Shown here piece by piece: positions 49,010 through 61,479 of a stretch of DNA of 64,000 bases. The translations under genes and the position numbers were made by a program. The notes beneath the pieces were generated by a model, which had not been told where the DNA came from, did not search any database, and worked only from the letters and a program-made list of their open reading frames with translations. The first letter of the stretch is position 1; each line of letters begins with the position of its first letter. This DNA is from Gongronella butleri (lineage: Eukaryota; Mucoromycota; Mucoromycetes; Mucorales; Cunninghamellaceae): positions 1 through 64,000 of the forward strand of contig JAIWZP010000013.1 of the NCBI GenBank assembly GCA_025201375.1, read 5' to 3'.

Positions 49010-52000
49010 TCAGTCCGAGTCGCTGGAGTCTGAATCTGAGCCGGACGAGCTATCGCTGTCGCTTGACGAGTCATTTGCAGCCGGGTGCTGGTGCCTGCTG
49101 ATTTGCTTGATGGCGTCTTCCAATGCCTGAATGCGTCGATCGTTCTCGACCTTCTTTTTGGATGGTTTTGCGGCGGATGCAAGGGAAGTCGCGCCGGTTG
49201 AGTGTGAACGTGAGGCTGCCTGGGGACGTGAAGCTGCGGCACCACCTGCTGCTGTTCCTGCCGCCGACGATGATGACGAGCGAGGCATGGCAGCTGGTCG
49301 TTTGGGAATGAGGCTCGTGCCTGTGACGAATTCGTGCAATTGATGCAGTGTTTTCCGGTCGAGCGCGTCAATGTCCAGAACAATCTCTTCTTGGCCCTGC
49401 CCATCAAGATGCGGCATGGAGTTTTGGATGATGGTCACCACCGTGTTGAGTTTGTCTCCCGACAAATTGTTGATGCGCTCGCTGAGGTCCTTTTTCTGCT
49501 CAAATGTGAATTCCGGCAATTCCGCAGGCGCTCCTGTGGCCGCCGCAGAGGACGTGCGTCGACGCTTTGGCGCGCCCGTCGATGCTGATCGTGGGCGTCG
49601 CTTGGTGGCCGCTGCCGACGTGTCTTTGGCCTTGCGCTTGGCCGCAGCACCGCCGCCACTGCTGCTGCTGGTGTTTCCACCCACACGCTTGCCCGATTTC
49701 GTCGATTTGCGCTTTTGCGACTTGATCGACGCAATCTGCTGCGAAATACTGGCAATGTGTCGCTCCAATTCCGCAATGCGCTGGTCTTGCTCGGCTATAA
49801 AAAAAAAAAAGGAAATGAGACCATTTGCTCCCCTCTTTTTTTTTTCTTCTTCTTCTTCTTGGAATTTGCTTACCATCATCGTCGTTTTCTGACATGGACT
49901 CGTCTTCTGAGGTCACGTAGTTGCTTGCGCGTCGCGTGATGACGTGTGGCGCGGGAGGGGGAGGGGGTGGTGAGGCGGGTGCTGGTGTGGGTTCGCGTTC
50001 TGGCAATTCCTTCCACTTTTCGTCAAAGACAGCTTCGAGCTGCTGGGCCATCTTGTGGATGGGGAGTGCGGGAGGGTTGTAGCGGTAGCAATTGTTGAAC
50101 ATGAGGCGGATGTCGCTCTCAAAGTCATCGGGGGACTCGTAATCGCCTTGATTCAGCTTTTGCTCGATTGTGGAGATGTCCATGGGGTGCGTGATGATCT
50201 GCGGATAGTCGGGGATGTTGAGCGCCACATAGTCGACAGGTTGCAAGAACGGGTAGCTGAGATCCCTGTATTTTGTCTTTTTTAATTCACGCAACACTGC
50301 ATTGCAGAAGCGCATCTGCTTGTCCAGTTTGACACGGCGCCCTGGAGCGCTCGCGCCACTAATCGAGCTGCGTGCCAATTGCTCAGGATAGTCCTTGGAC
50401 GCCGGCGGGTGGATCTCGCGTTTGGGCCGCCCCTCGTCCAGCCGTCGATCGGGCGACGACGCCGATGATGCCGACTAGAGAAAGAAAAAGTGCGTAAGCC
50501 AGGGAATTCCTTCTCACATTTTTTGCATTTTCGCGGTTTTTATCTTGTTTTCTCATTTTTTTTCCCTCCTCTAATTGTTTACCTTGTTGGGAGGCATCTG
50601 GCGCAAGCTCTTTTCAAAGGCGGATTCGACGTTTTGGCACAGCATGGAGACCATTGCCTCTGGGCCATTGAATTTATAGCAATTGTTGAAGAGAAGGCGG
50701 ATGTCTGCGACAAAATCGCTGACCTGGTGGTAGGCATTGGCGTGCAGGCGTTGCTCAATGGTGGTGAGGTCGATTGGATTCTGGATAATCTTTGGGTAGT
50801 CTGGGATGTTGAGCTTGACGTAATCGACGGGGTGAATAAATGGCGTTGCGTCACGATGCTTTTTCAAATTGCGGATGATGGCCATGCAATACTTGAGTTG
50901 GTCCTTTGTGATGCTTGTAAAGGGCGACGGTGTGCGCGATGGCTTTTTAGGCGCGGCAAGGGCACGGTGGGCGGCGCCATTATTATTGACGAGCAATGGC
51001 TTTGGCGACGAGCCCTCGTGCTCGACAATTTCAAACGTTTCTGTTTCCGACGCGTCTGGGGCGACGGTCGTGGTCGCAGTGGTGGTGATGGGCAAGCTGG
51101 TATGGGGCTCGGAAGCTGATGCTTGCGTTGTTGCTGGCAATTGGCTGTGTGGGTGGACATTTCGGTCATTTGAAGATGACACGGATGCGAATTGCTCCAT
51201 GATGCTTGCGGCGGCATTGGCAGCGGCATTGGCGGCGGGCTGAGAGGTTTCCACGGTGGATTCCATGGGCAAGCTCATGTCCATGGTGCCTGCCAGGCTC
51301 ATGTGATCGTCCTGGGTAGGTTGGCTCATGTCCATGGTAGAGCTGGTGTCCATGGCGTCATTCAGAGTGGCGGGATAACTCATGTCCATCGTGGCGCTCG
51401 TGTCCATGGCATTCTCTTCGTCTTCATCCGCCTGGCTCATGTCCATTGTTCCCGACAAACTCATATCCATGGTCATTGGAGCTGCTGGTTGGCTAATGTC
51501 CATCGCCATGGACCCCTCCATGTTCACATCTTCGTCATCCACCACGCCCTGCGCCTCTTCGTTGCTAATGTCCGTCGCAGGGGTCGCTTCTTGCGCGTGG
51601 AATGGGCTCGCCGCTGTCTCCGAGGGCATCGCGTTGTTGGTAACACCCACCGTCGCGACAGATTCAGATGCAGAGACACGCTCAGGCACAGACAGAGGCG
51701 TTGTCGACGCGCCTGCATCGGCCAAAGTCGCGAGCGCGTCGTTTGCAAGCCAAGACGCGTCCTGTGCCTGCCCTTGTTGCTTTTCCTCGTCCTGCGGTTG
51801 CTCCGGCTGCTCCATTGCCGCCGACGCGTCGGTGGGAGGCGTGCTCGTGCCCGTCTCTGGCGCGTCCGCAGACCGTGCTAGCTTTTTCGTCGCGGCGTCC
51901 GTGTCGTCGACAGTGTGCTTCATATCGGAAGGGGCGGCGACGGGGGCCATGCTGGGAATGGCTTGTTCTTCTTGTTGTGCGTGTGATAAAGGTGTGTCCG

Positions 52001-52025
52001 ACTGAAAAGTTGGCTGCTCAGTCAT
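49010..52025 (-). CDS. BDF1: BET family double-bromodomain protein (Bdf1/Brd4-like)
   Basis: Three exons: 52025-50583, 50474-49874, 49794-49010; 942 residues. BET proteins bind acetylated histone H4 and couple it to TFIID and transcription. Bromodomain 1 (about 370-475): KYCMAIIRNLKKHRDATPF, VKLNIPDYPKIIQNPIDL, FNNCYKFNG. Bromodomain 2 (about 530-640): FLQPVDYVALNIPDYP, FNNCYRYNPP. A NET domain lies in exon 3 (FEQKKDLSERINNLSGDKL, EIVLDIDALDRKTLHQLHEF) and the end is Ser/Asp-rich. The N-terminal 330 residues are polar and carry eight MD(M/I/T)S motifs at 51273-51502. GCN5, a writer of the marks it reads, is 7 kb away. Confidence 0.96.
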
Positions 52026-52855
52026 CCCTTGATGCTTTTTTTGAAAAAAAAAATCCTGAAAATGAACAAAAAGACACGACAACCAGAAGAAAAACAACAA
52101 AAAGAGCACGCCGTATGATGTTTACCTAAGATTGGTGTGCTTTTTGGCCCGTTTGGTATTGCGGTCAGGAAATTATAAAATAAAAGAACCGTCTAAACAA
52201 GCAAAAAAAGAAAGAAAAAAAGGCATCAACACGTCGAACGTGCAAGGGATCGACACCCAGCATAACACGTACCTTGTCAACAAGTTGCCAAGCAAGTTCG
52301 TGTGTAGTGCGTGTGAGGGAGTGAGGGAAGAAAAAAAGGGGGTGAAATGAGCCGATGCAAAGGTAATGGCGAGTGTTGAGGCGTATATGTACAGGGTGAG
52401 GCAAGAAAAAAAAAAGTGAGGGTCGGACAGCGCTGAGGACACTGATAAATAGCGTGTGTCGGCCAAAAGAAGCAAGGGTGGAAAAAAAAAAAAAAAAAAA
52501 AAAAAAGAGAAGGAAAGAGGAACAAAGAGAAAAGGAGAAAAAACCCAAAAAATAGAAAAAAGTGGACCCAGTCACACCCGACATGCACTGATTGGCCTTT
52601 TTTCATTCTCCGTTGCCACACAGCCAGCCCAATTTGGCTTCCTTGTGGACCGTCCAGGCCTTTTGCAGTGACAAAAAGAATAGGCATCCCACCATGCAAG
52701 TTCAAAAAAAAAAAAAAAAAAACGCAAAAAGTAGCATTGCGACGCTCCCTTTTTCATCCGAAAAAAATCACATCGTGACGATCTTCAAGGACCACCACGG
52801 TGTTTAAAATCCTCCGATCGCTTCGCAAAGCTAGGGGGGTAGCAAGCGTGCTTGG

Positions 52856-52888
<33 letters not shown>

Positions 52889-53020
52889 AAGAAAAAATAG
52901 TGCCTGAAGCTGAGCGGGATGCGTCATCACTCTTCGTCGGCCTTTGGCCATGCGGGCTACCTCCTTGAGGCGCCGAAATCGAGCAGCTGTCTCAGCCACT
53001 GAAACCGGCACAAGAAAAAA
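52026..53020. other. upstream of BET gene; low-complexity
   Basis: Long A- and T-runs (for example 52480-52506 and 52856-52884). Minus-strand frame 53011-52754 may contain a second exon of the small gene listed next, but its translation runs into a poly-Phe tract. No firm gene. Confidence 0.4.
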
Positions 53021-53089
53021 TTTTTACTAGGATTTTAAAAGGGCTTTCCCTGCGCGCTTTTTTGTTCTCTCTTTTTTTCTCTTACGATA

Positions 53090-53250
53090 TATTCTGTATA
53101 CCCCCGTTGGCCTTTGGATGGGAGACAAGCAGGTAGGTTGTTGGGCAGGCAAAAGAATGGCCGCGCGAGGAGTGGAGGAGACCGATGACGATATGATGTT
53201 TGTAATTTGCGTTTGACTGCGTGCTTGCGTGGCGCTCGCCTGTGCCATTA
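53090..53250 (-). CDS. possible first exon of a small unknown gene
   Basis: From ATG at 53250 on the minus strand the frame reads MAQASATQARSQTQ...AAILLPAQQPTCLSPIQRP and reaches candidate donors (GGGG|GTATAC or TATC|GTAAGA near 53088-53100). After the acceptor GGTTTCAG near 52998 the reading is either LAETAARFRRLKEVARMAKG... or WLRQLLDFGASRR and stop, depending on the donor. Neither version is recognised. It could also be non-coding. Confidence 0.3.
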
Positions 53251-53259
53251 TACGTGACA

Positions 53260-54830
53260 CGCGTAATGAAACAAACTTTTTCCCTGATCCTTCATCGTTC
53301 TCTCGCTCTCCTCGTGCATACCATACATGTGCACGGCGTGCAATGAACTCACTTTTTGACTTTTCCTTCTGGCTTTAGACCCCTTGACGTGATGGAGATT
53401 TTTTTTCCATCCGGTTTGGACGCGTCGCTTGGCTTCCCATTTGTGCATTCCTAGGCACTTTGGCCAGGTAAAGTCACACTCACCACAACAGGAGAGGGGG
53501 GGAGGACCAGGGCCAGCTTTTTCTTTTTTTTTTCTTTTGTGACATGATTAAAACCTTTGATTCTGATCTCGCCGTGAATGAATCTAATTATTACCAACCA
53601 AGATCTATGAGGCACAATTGAAAAAAAAAAAAAGAGAGAGCTGGCTCTTTGGGCGCGTGTCTTGCCAATGAAATACGCTGTTGCTCACAAATCTTTTGCT
53701 TCGTAGATTCTTTGCCTGTGTATACCATCATCATGAAATAATAATAAAAAAATTCGTCACCTGTCATCTGCATGTCTTTTGGGGGAGGGAGAGAGAGAGG
53801 TGGGGGCGTGTATCTCGCGACAACATGACGCGTCGCACATTGTTCAGGCTGAAAAAATAAAAAAATAGCGGCGGGCCCATTTTCAACTTCGATTCCCATT
53901 GTTCAGTGAATTTGACCACCTGATCAACACGGGACAGAGACAGCTGACTGGGTGACCACGTGAGGAAACCATGCCGAGCTGCATCGCACATGTCAAACGT
54001 ACCAAATTGACGCTTTGAGGTCCAGACGCCTATTTCCCAGATGATTTGAAGGTATCAGAGCGCTGAAGCGCATCTCCACGAAAAGCCTGAGCTCAATTTC
54101 TGGGACACGTGACCAGATCCACCTGGCGCAGCACTCTTTTCGAAAAAACCAACTCCTTTTATGCTTTTTGATTGCACATTTTCGGCCTTTCTTCGGATTA
54201 TGAGAGCGACTCGACCAGATAAATAGCGCAGAAAAACGTGTCGCTTCAAAGTGGCGAGAGTTTGATGCCTCTTTGGCAACTGCTCGTCAGACAATGGCCA
54301 GACATCCCACTTTTTGAGCTTTTTGTAGTTTGCTTTTCATGTCATCGGCTGCTGTTTCAAATTCAAACGTCACGGAACAGAGCGTATCACTATACAGTAC
54401 CTACAACGGCGAGCAGCTACGGTGCCTGGAAAAAATAAAAATAAAAAGAAAACATATTTTTCTAGCTCTTTTGACTTTTGCACGTGTTTTCCGCTAGACA
54501 GGCTTTTGTAAATTGCCACCCAGTGACCCAGTAATATAAAATGTGTTGGCGACAACCATTCTGTTGTCGATAACGCTCTACAGCGCGTACAAAAAGAGAT
54601 GACTGCAGAAACGCTGATTTTTCGCAATTTCTTGCATTTGGCATGACTTTTTCCGCTAGGCAAAAGCGCAATACGCTGTTCTGGAAATCTGAACGCATCG
54701 AAACATCATGACTCGCGCCATCTTCAGTCATTTTGTCCCTTCAAGGCTTTACGGCGCGTAAAAAAAAATATTAGGGCTGGGGCAGAGACCCCTATTTTGC
54801 CAATTTTGCCCTGTTGACTTTACCGCTAAG
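53260..54830. other. gene-poor region
   Basis: A minus-strand frame at 53448 (MHKWEAKRRVQTGWKKN...) is basic and ends at a GTGAGT, but no partner exon is convincing. Around 54480-54760 the words TTTTCCGCTAG and GCGCGTAAAAA recur at about 170-base spacing, suggesting further eroded repeat. One TACAGTA near 54393. Confidence 0.4.
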
Positions 54831-54839
54831 AAAATTTTC

Positions 54840-55740
54840 TCAAAGCAACCACAACAGAGCTAAATCTGCCATAAAAATTACAAGTCGACTAGATCGTTGT
54901 CGAGAAAATTGCGATTAAAGATCTTGTTGAAAAAATGGACTTTCTCTGCGAGTTTCGGCCATCCATCGATGAAGCTGGTCTCATTCGATAGAGATTCAAG
55001 AGCTGCTACGACACGTTAAAAGTCTCGTTAGTTTTTTTTTTCCAGTTGTCGAGAAAATTAGTTTTGAAAATTTATCCAATGTTTGATTGACTTTGCAAGC
55101 GTGTAAAGTTCGCCCATCGGGCGCGCAAACAATCAGGAAATGACATCCGAGTGCCTCCCTTTCGAACGGTGTCATTTTCACCGCGATCCGCAAATTATTT
55201 TGAGAAACCGTTCTGGATTTGTGGAAATATCAAGATTTTGGATTCATCTGCACAGCGACTCGATCGACTCCTGGTTTGATTGTATTTTCAAAAGGAGACG
55301 CGTCGATTTCACCTAATGTGAAGCTTTTGGGGGACTCGATCATGAATTGAGTGGTGTTTAATTCTGTATTTGTAAAACTGTTGAAATTTTGAATTTATCT
55401 GCACCACGATCCAGTCAACCTCTGGTTTTCAACGCCATGTTGAAACAAGGCGCGGTGAAATAGTCAGAGGGTAAAGTTTGAGATGCAATCGAACCATGAG
55501 ACGTGTTGGTCATTATTGAATTTGTGACAATTCCTGAAAACGGCGTATGCCTGGAAAACGGTCTGATCAACCCCTGGTTTTTAATTTTTTTTTTTCCATC
55601 AGAGGAACGTTGAAAGAGCCAAATGGCAAAGTTTGGCGACGGTCGATTCGTGATTTTACCGCGAAAAGATTTTTTACAAAAACGCGCTATAGCCAAACTT
55701 TCAGCAATGTCGTGTTTCCTGACAAAACCACTTGTCGACC
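54840..55740. repeat. dispersed degenerate repeat, copy 3 (longest)
   Basis: Its first half (54860-55030) matches 16840-17010 and 57250-57400; its second half (55205-55720) matches window bases 1-520. It therefore links the two parts of the family into one element of about 900 bases. Shared words: CTCTGCGAGTTTCGGCCATC, GATGAAGCTGGTCTCATTCG, GGATTTGTGGAAATATCAAG, ATTCATCTGCACAGCGACTC. Confidence 0.8.
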
Positions 55741-55999
55741 TTTGGTTTTTCATTTTTTTCTGAAAAGGAGAGGGGAAAATCCACCACTTGTCAAAGTTTC
55801 AAGACGCTGCGCTGAGTCCTTGGTGACGACGAATTTTTTTTTCAAATTTAGGAAAAAAAAAAAAAAAAAAAAGAAAAAAAAAAGTGGGTCAGGTCAAAAT
55901 GCATCTGGAGGGTCTCCCGCTTTGAGAGGTCCAGGCCTCTCAAATCCGTTTGGCAACCTACACATTGGACATCCGAGAGTCATGTCATTCAATGCATTG

Positions 56000-56430
56000 A
56001 CCCGATCTTTCTAAGCATATCTGCAATAAAAATCGGGGGTCAATCAAGATGTTTTCGAGAAAAGAGTGATTAAAGCCAAATTTTAGAAAATGGCGTTTTT
56101 GCATCAGTTTTGATCGTACTCTGTTGAAACCGGGTTCATCCGACAGAGAATCGAATTTTGCATTTATGGTCACAGCATCACGTCGTCCTTTGTCTTGTCC
56201 ATTGCCGAGAAAAATGAAGCTGAAATGTTTGATTGGGCATTGCAAGTGTAAATATGTCGCGCATCGACGTTGTCTGGCAGGGACAAAATAACACGCTAGG
56301 GTGTCCCTTGCCACTTGTAAAATTATTTGGCGTAATCGAATAGCAACGTGATGCGCCAGTGACAAATTTGTGCATTTATGAGAAAATGTCAATTTTCTTG
56401 TCAACGGTCAGGCCAACCTCCGGTTTTTAC
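56000..56430. repeat. dispersed degenerate repeat, copy 4 (very eroded)
   Basis: Same order of landmarks as copy 3 (ATATCTGCAATAAAAATC, GTGATTAAAG, CATCCGACAGAG, TTGCAAGTGTAAA, AGAAAATGTCAATTTTCTTG, CCTCCGGTTTTTA) with many changes. Between 55741 and 56000 there is a run of A and no gene; 56430-57040 also lacks a gene. Confidence 0.6.
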
Positions 56431-57039
56431 CATTGTTCTGAAAAGAGACATGCCGAAATGCCCATATGTCAACGTTTCGTGCAACTGAGAGCACTCAATG
56501 GTGCTCCATGTCAAACTGAAAAAAGCACGATTTTCCACCGATTTTCCACCGATTTTCCAAGGGGTAGAGTCACGGATTTTTAATCCGTGAAAATTAAGTC
56601 CTCGGATCGCCGCGACATTCAACCACATGGTAGAATGTATCCATTTACTAATAAAAATGCAATAAAACCCAGGGCTCCATTGACTGGGTTTTGCGTAATA
56701 TGCAATCCGCTTCATATTTTCGCCACAAGAGTATCGCGACAAAGACTGGCCGCAGATCCTTGAAATGCAGTTCATAAGAAAGAGCGCTATCTGTTGCGTA
56801 AGTGACCATCGATGATCACTTCAAAAAACGAGTTCTAGACAGAATCGACGTGAACAGATCGTTTGCGGAGCAACTTGGACGCGCGACAAACCGCGTCAGA
56901 CTTTGATTTAAGCGCGTCGGTTTCAAGCCAAATCCAAGCATGTGGGGCTTCTTTAGCTAGTGGACGCGTCGACGCGTCTCCAAGGACGCGCTTCCGCCAG
57001 CCATTCGTCTGCAAAGTTTATTCTAAAATCACGAATTGC

Positions 57040-57640
57040 TGGCCAACCAGCAGGTCGATCTCACTTTTTTTTGGCATGTTTCGCGGTTTCTCCTTGTGCT
57101 GCCCTCTTGTGTGCAAGTTTGGAGGAATTCTGGAGACCTCATTTTTCGATTTTGGTTTTGGAGCTCTGAGATGGCCAATTTTTGATTTACGCTTGGCGCG
57201 CCTCCAGCGCGCTTCAAGTCATCTCATTAGATACTCTCCATCCGTGTTAGTAAATCTGGCATAAAAATCACAGGTCGACTGAACCGTTGTCGAGCAACTC
57301 GCCATTAAAGATTTTGTTGAAAAAGTGGATTTTCTCTGCGAGTTTTGGCCATCCATCGGTGAAACTAGTCTCATCCGTTAGAGATTCAAGGCCGCCTACG
57401 ATAAGTTAAGAGCGTCGCGGATCGTCTTGTACATTGGCGAGCAAATCGATTTTAAAAATAAATGACATGTTTGATTTGCTAGCGTGTAAAAGTAATTCAT
57501 CGGACTCGTAAACAATCTGGAAATGACGCCCAAGTGTGTCTCGTTCGGACGGTGCTTTCACCGCGACCGATCAAATATTTCGAGAGCCAGTGCTGAATTT
57601 TTGGAAATACAGAAAATCGCTCATTTGCTGGAGACTGGGC
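57040..57640. repeat. dispersed degenerate repeat, copy 5
   Basis: 57115-57240 matches 17480-17640 and 57225-57540 matches 16800-17130. Shared: AATTCTGGAGACC, TCATTAGATAC, AAAAAGTGGATTTTCTCTGC, GAGTTTTGGCCATCCATCGG, GACGCCCAAGTGTGTC. Confidence 0.75.
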
Positions 57641-57968
57641 GACCCTGGCATTTGTTGGCGCGTTCCCTTTTTTTTTACGAAGCAGCCGGGCCCTGAAGTT
57701 AGCGTGCTGTAGCCATTTATGATGATGGTCACCACGGGGCTTCTGTAAAAAGATGGGATTGAATGATTTTGTGTCACTGCGATTGCATTGAGCTGAGCAT
57801 TGGCGTGCACGCGACCATTGCCGATCGGCATGATCCGCAGGCCCAGGAGTATGGCTCACCTTTTCTCTCAAGAATTGACCACTTTGTGCGATCTTGGTTT
57901 TAATTGGGCGAGATGGGTGATGGTTGATGAGCGATGGCGGTTCACGGGTCGGAGAGGCGACGTTTCTT

Positions 57969-58002
<34 letters not shown>

Positions 58003-58819
58003 AAAGAAAAGAAAGAAACAAAGAAAAAAAATAGGCGTGCGCAGCAAATTTGGCAAGCAAAACGTGGCTCTCCCGGGAAGCACGAGAGGCAGAGAGGGAG
58101 AGAGAGGGAGAAAGAGATCATCCATGCAGCACATGCGTCATGCAAGACACCAATTGTCGGAGTGTGAATGAGTTAAAAATCTAGAATGATCACCAAAAGA
58201 GATGGGATGATGAAACAAAAGGAGGTGGGGTTGCACTCTTTTTTATCTCTTTTTCAGCCCTCCTTTTTTTCCTTTTGATGGTGCCATCGTGATTTGCCTC
58301 GTTTGGTTATGAAGAGAGAGAGAGAGTGAGGCGGGGCGGTCTTCCCCTTTTTTTCCATTGTCGATGGTGCAAAAAAGAAAAAAAGGGCGATAAGGTTGTG
58401 TGCGGGATGAGTGGGGTTGTCGAATCATGCGTTTCTGTGCTTGATTTGGATCGTGTTCATTTGACGCTGGCCAATGGCAGACGGCATAGCCAAAGCCTCG
58501 GCAGAAAAAGTTTTTGGCACCACACAGTCACCCGCTACGGCCCACCCACACCTGCATTGTAGTGCATTACACAAGGCCGGCGGTGTTTGCATGTTTGCTT
58601 GAAATTCAAGCAAAAAAAAAAAAAAAAAAGCCTTCCTTCTCCATTGCTTTCTCTTTTTCCTTTGTCTCTTTTCGTTTGGCTTTTTGTTCCTTTTTTTTTT
58701 CTTTTTCTTTTTCTTGTTTGCCTTTTTCGCACGCTTCATCTCGGCGCTCTTTGTCCTTGTCTGTACCCAGTGCCGACTTATTCCCCCCTTCCTCCCCCCG
58801 TCGCCCTTTTTTTTTAAGC
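57641..58819. other. upstream of the Rua1-C gene
   Basis: A-runs (57970-58000), GA-rich DNA and a T/C-rich leader. Short frames here, including a 14-residue MAPSKGKKGGLKKR on the minus strand at 58287-58243, lack support. No gene called. Confidence 0.5.
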
Positions 58820-60909
58820 ATGGAAATAGAACAAGAGATACCTCGCTTGGGCTTTGTATCGTCGGAAGCCATCCGCGGGCCGCCGCCTTTTGTGCCTTCC
58901 ACGGGACCCACGCCGACACCAACATCGTTTATGCCGGTCGCGTCGAGTGCATCACCTTTACCGGTCATCACGACAACCGACGTGGACGGCACTTCTTCTT
59001 CTGGTGTGCCTCTGCCGGGTTTTCCGCCGTCCTCTTCGACCGCAACCACGTCGTTTGGCCTGGCCACAATCCAGGAAGACTCGTCGTCCGAGGAGGCATG
59101 CACCATGGCGGCCGCGGGCCTGTCGCCCTCGTTCTTTGCACGCTTTTACGACAAGCGCAAGAGCAGTCCGGCCATCCTGGGCGTGCCCTTGGACGTCTCA
59201 CCCGCCAATGCACAGATCAAGGCACACCTGTCACAGCATCGCAATTCCATCGAGGCTGCCATGCTGTTGGCCACCTTTAACAGGGCATCAACTACCTCGA
59301 CGCCGACTATCAAAGAAGGTATAAAAAGCAAAAAAAAGCCAAAAAAAAAGGGGGGATGGTTCGTTTGTTCCCGATTTTTTTTTTCTAAATTTGAATTTTT
59401 TTTTTTTGATTTAGTGCCGACATTTGAGGATGCGCCGCTCAATGTGCCGTTTAGCAGTGGTGGTGAGGTGAATACGCAGCCGCCATGGCAAGATGATCTA
59501 TCATTGATCAACAAACCGAGCAACAGCTTGCGACGACACTCGTACGACATCAATTTCGACTGGGCGGCGTTGTCTGAGCACCACGCGACGGCGCCCATGG
59601 TGTTTACACGCGTGTTTAATCAACAACAAGCGGATGAGCAGCAACAGCAGCAACAGCAACAGCAAGAGGCGCAGCAGCAGCAGCCGTTGGAGCCGCAGCA
59701 GCAGCAGCAACAACAACAACAACAACAACAACAACAGCGATCATCATCGTCGTCGTACTCGATGCAGCATCTGATGACGATGGACGACCCTATACCGACG
59801 CGTCAAAAGCCCACGTCATTGCCATCATTGTCACAATCGACGAGTTTCTCGTACCATGGCCCGCACCATGGTGGCAACAAGCCCAGTGAGCCATTGCAGA
59901 GATTGACATGGACACATGACAGCTATGGGGCGGCGCCCAGCACACCGCATCCGACCGATTACCGCTCGTCGTCCTTTACATCGCTGCCGCCGATGCGACC
60001 ACTACCTAATGCTTCGACAAACAACAATGACGCGTTCATGCACCCACTTGCCAAGCAGGAAAACGCGTCGTCCAATGCGCAAAATGGACCAAACGCGTCC
60101 AATTCGTCGTTTTCCGCGCCGCCGCCATCTTCGTCGTTCCCGTTTTCATCATCACAGCAGCAAACGTCTCAAGCACCGCCATTACAGCCGTACTATTTCC
60201 CCGCGACACCGCATCCGACGGCCAAATTGCCATTACCCAATCAGCCGCCTTCTTCGTCCATGCCATTGCCGCATCCATCGCTTATGCATCCGCAACAGCA
60301 ACAACAACAACAACAGCAGCAGCAACAACAGCAACAACAACAGCAGCAGCCACCACCACCCCACCAGCCTTATCCTGGGATGGCGCATCCGCATCAATTA
60401 CCCCCCACGTCGCATCCTGACGGCATGCACGCGCACCATCACCCGCACACCCACCCACACTACGCTCCTCCTCCTCCCCCTCCTCATCACCACCATGCGT
60501 ACATGCAGGCACCACCACCACCACGATCCTCGTTTGGCACCATGCCGCCCCATCATCCCCATCATCACCCTCATCACCATCCTGGTCTTCATGGTACGCC
60601 CGGCGCGCCGCCAGCCGCAGCACCAGCATCCGCGCCGGCGGCCAATCGCAAGCGCAAGCGTGCGCTCAAGGAAGTCGAGGAGGTTGTTGAGCACGGTCAT
60701 GCCGATTTCCCAGACATGGGCGAGCGCGACATTGAATTGTCAAAAACAGACCCCGAGGCACGCCCACGCCGCCAGAAATTGCGCTTCGATGGCGACCTGT
60801 ATACGCCCAAATGGGTCCGGTACAATGGCCAGGCAAAAGAGGGACTCTGCGATACATGCCAACCTGGTCGTTGGCTACAGCTCAAAAACAGCGCTTATTG
60901 GTAGGTGGC

Positions 60910-60940
<31 letters not shown>

Positions 60941-61319
60941 GCCTCTCTCGACTGCCCCCAATTGACCCCGCCTCATCTTAAAAATCATGCAGGTATCACA
61001 AGCAATTCTATCATGGCATCTCGTCCGTCTCGGGTGCGGACTTTATCCAGCCTGTCGAGACACGCTGGGTGGATCATGACCTTGTCGAGGGCTTGTGCCA
61101 CCAATGTCATACGTGGGTCGCTGTCAGCAATGTGAAACGAAAGAATAGCGTGCTCTGGTTCCGTCATGCCCACAAGGTAAAAAGCAAAAAAAGAAAAAAG
61201 GAAGAAAAAAAAAAAGGAGGAAAAAAAAAGCACGCGTTTGAGTCGAATATGCGCCTTACATATCCTTTTACGCTTCAAAGTGCCATATTTATAACAAGCC
61301 CAAGGACGCGCCCCATTGA
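58820..61319 (+). CDS. transcription factor with Rua1-type C-terminal zinc domain
   Basis: Four exons (58820-59318, 59415-60900, 60993-61176, 61281-61319), 735 residues. The C-terminus matches the Rua1_C (DUF4451) domain: YTPKWVRYNGQAKEGLCDTC, GRWLQLKNSAYWYHKQFYHG, GISS, then GLCHQCHTWV and WFRHAHKC, giving two Cys-x2-Cys pairs with later histidines as likely zinc ligands. Rua1 of Ustilago activates glycolipid (ustilagic acid) genes; the target here is unknown. The N-terminal 600 residues are disordered, with poly-Gln runs (near 59640-59735 and 60295-60350) and His/Pro-rich stretches (60430-60600), as in activators. A basic NRKRKRALKE may be a nuclear signal. The last exon is 39 nt. Confidence 0.92.
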
Positions 61320-61479
61320 TCTCTCTCACTTTCACGCGCGTTGCCGGTGTCTTTCCCTCACCTACCTTGTTTGTTTCTTTTTTTTTCTCTGGAATTGTCC
61401 ATCCCCCTGCGACAACTTGGCCTCTATTGTGCCTTTGTACCTCCCCTCCTTCGTCCTCCCCCCCCTACCACCACTTTGT

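Noticed and set aside
57497..58060. 187-residue minus-strand frame
   Set aside because: Begins in a translated T-run, ends in repeat copy 5, and no family or consistent splice structure was seen.
58243..58287. 14-residue basic peptide MAPSKGKKGGLKKR on the minus strand
   Set aside because: Looks like a ribosomal-protein start but has an immediate stop and no donor site before it.
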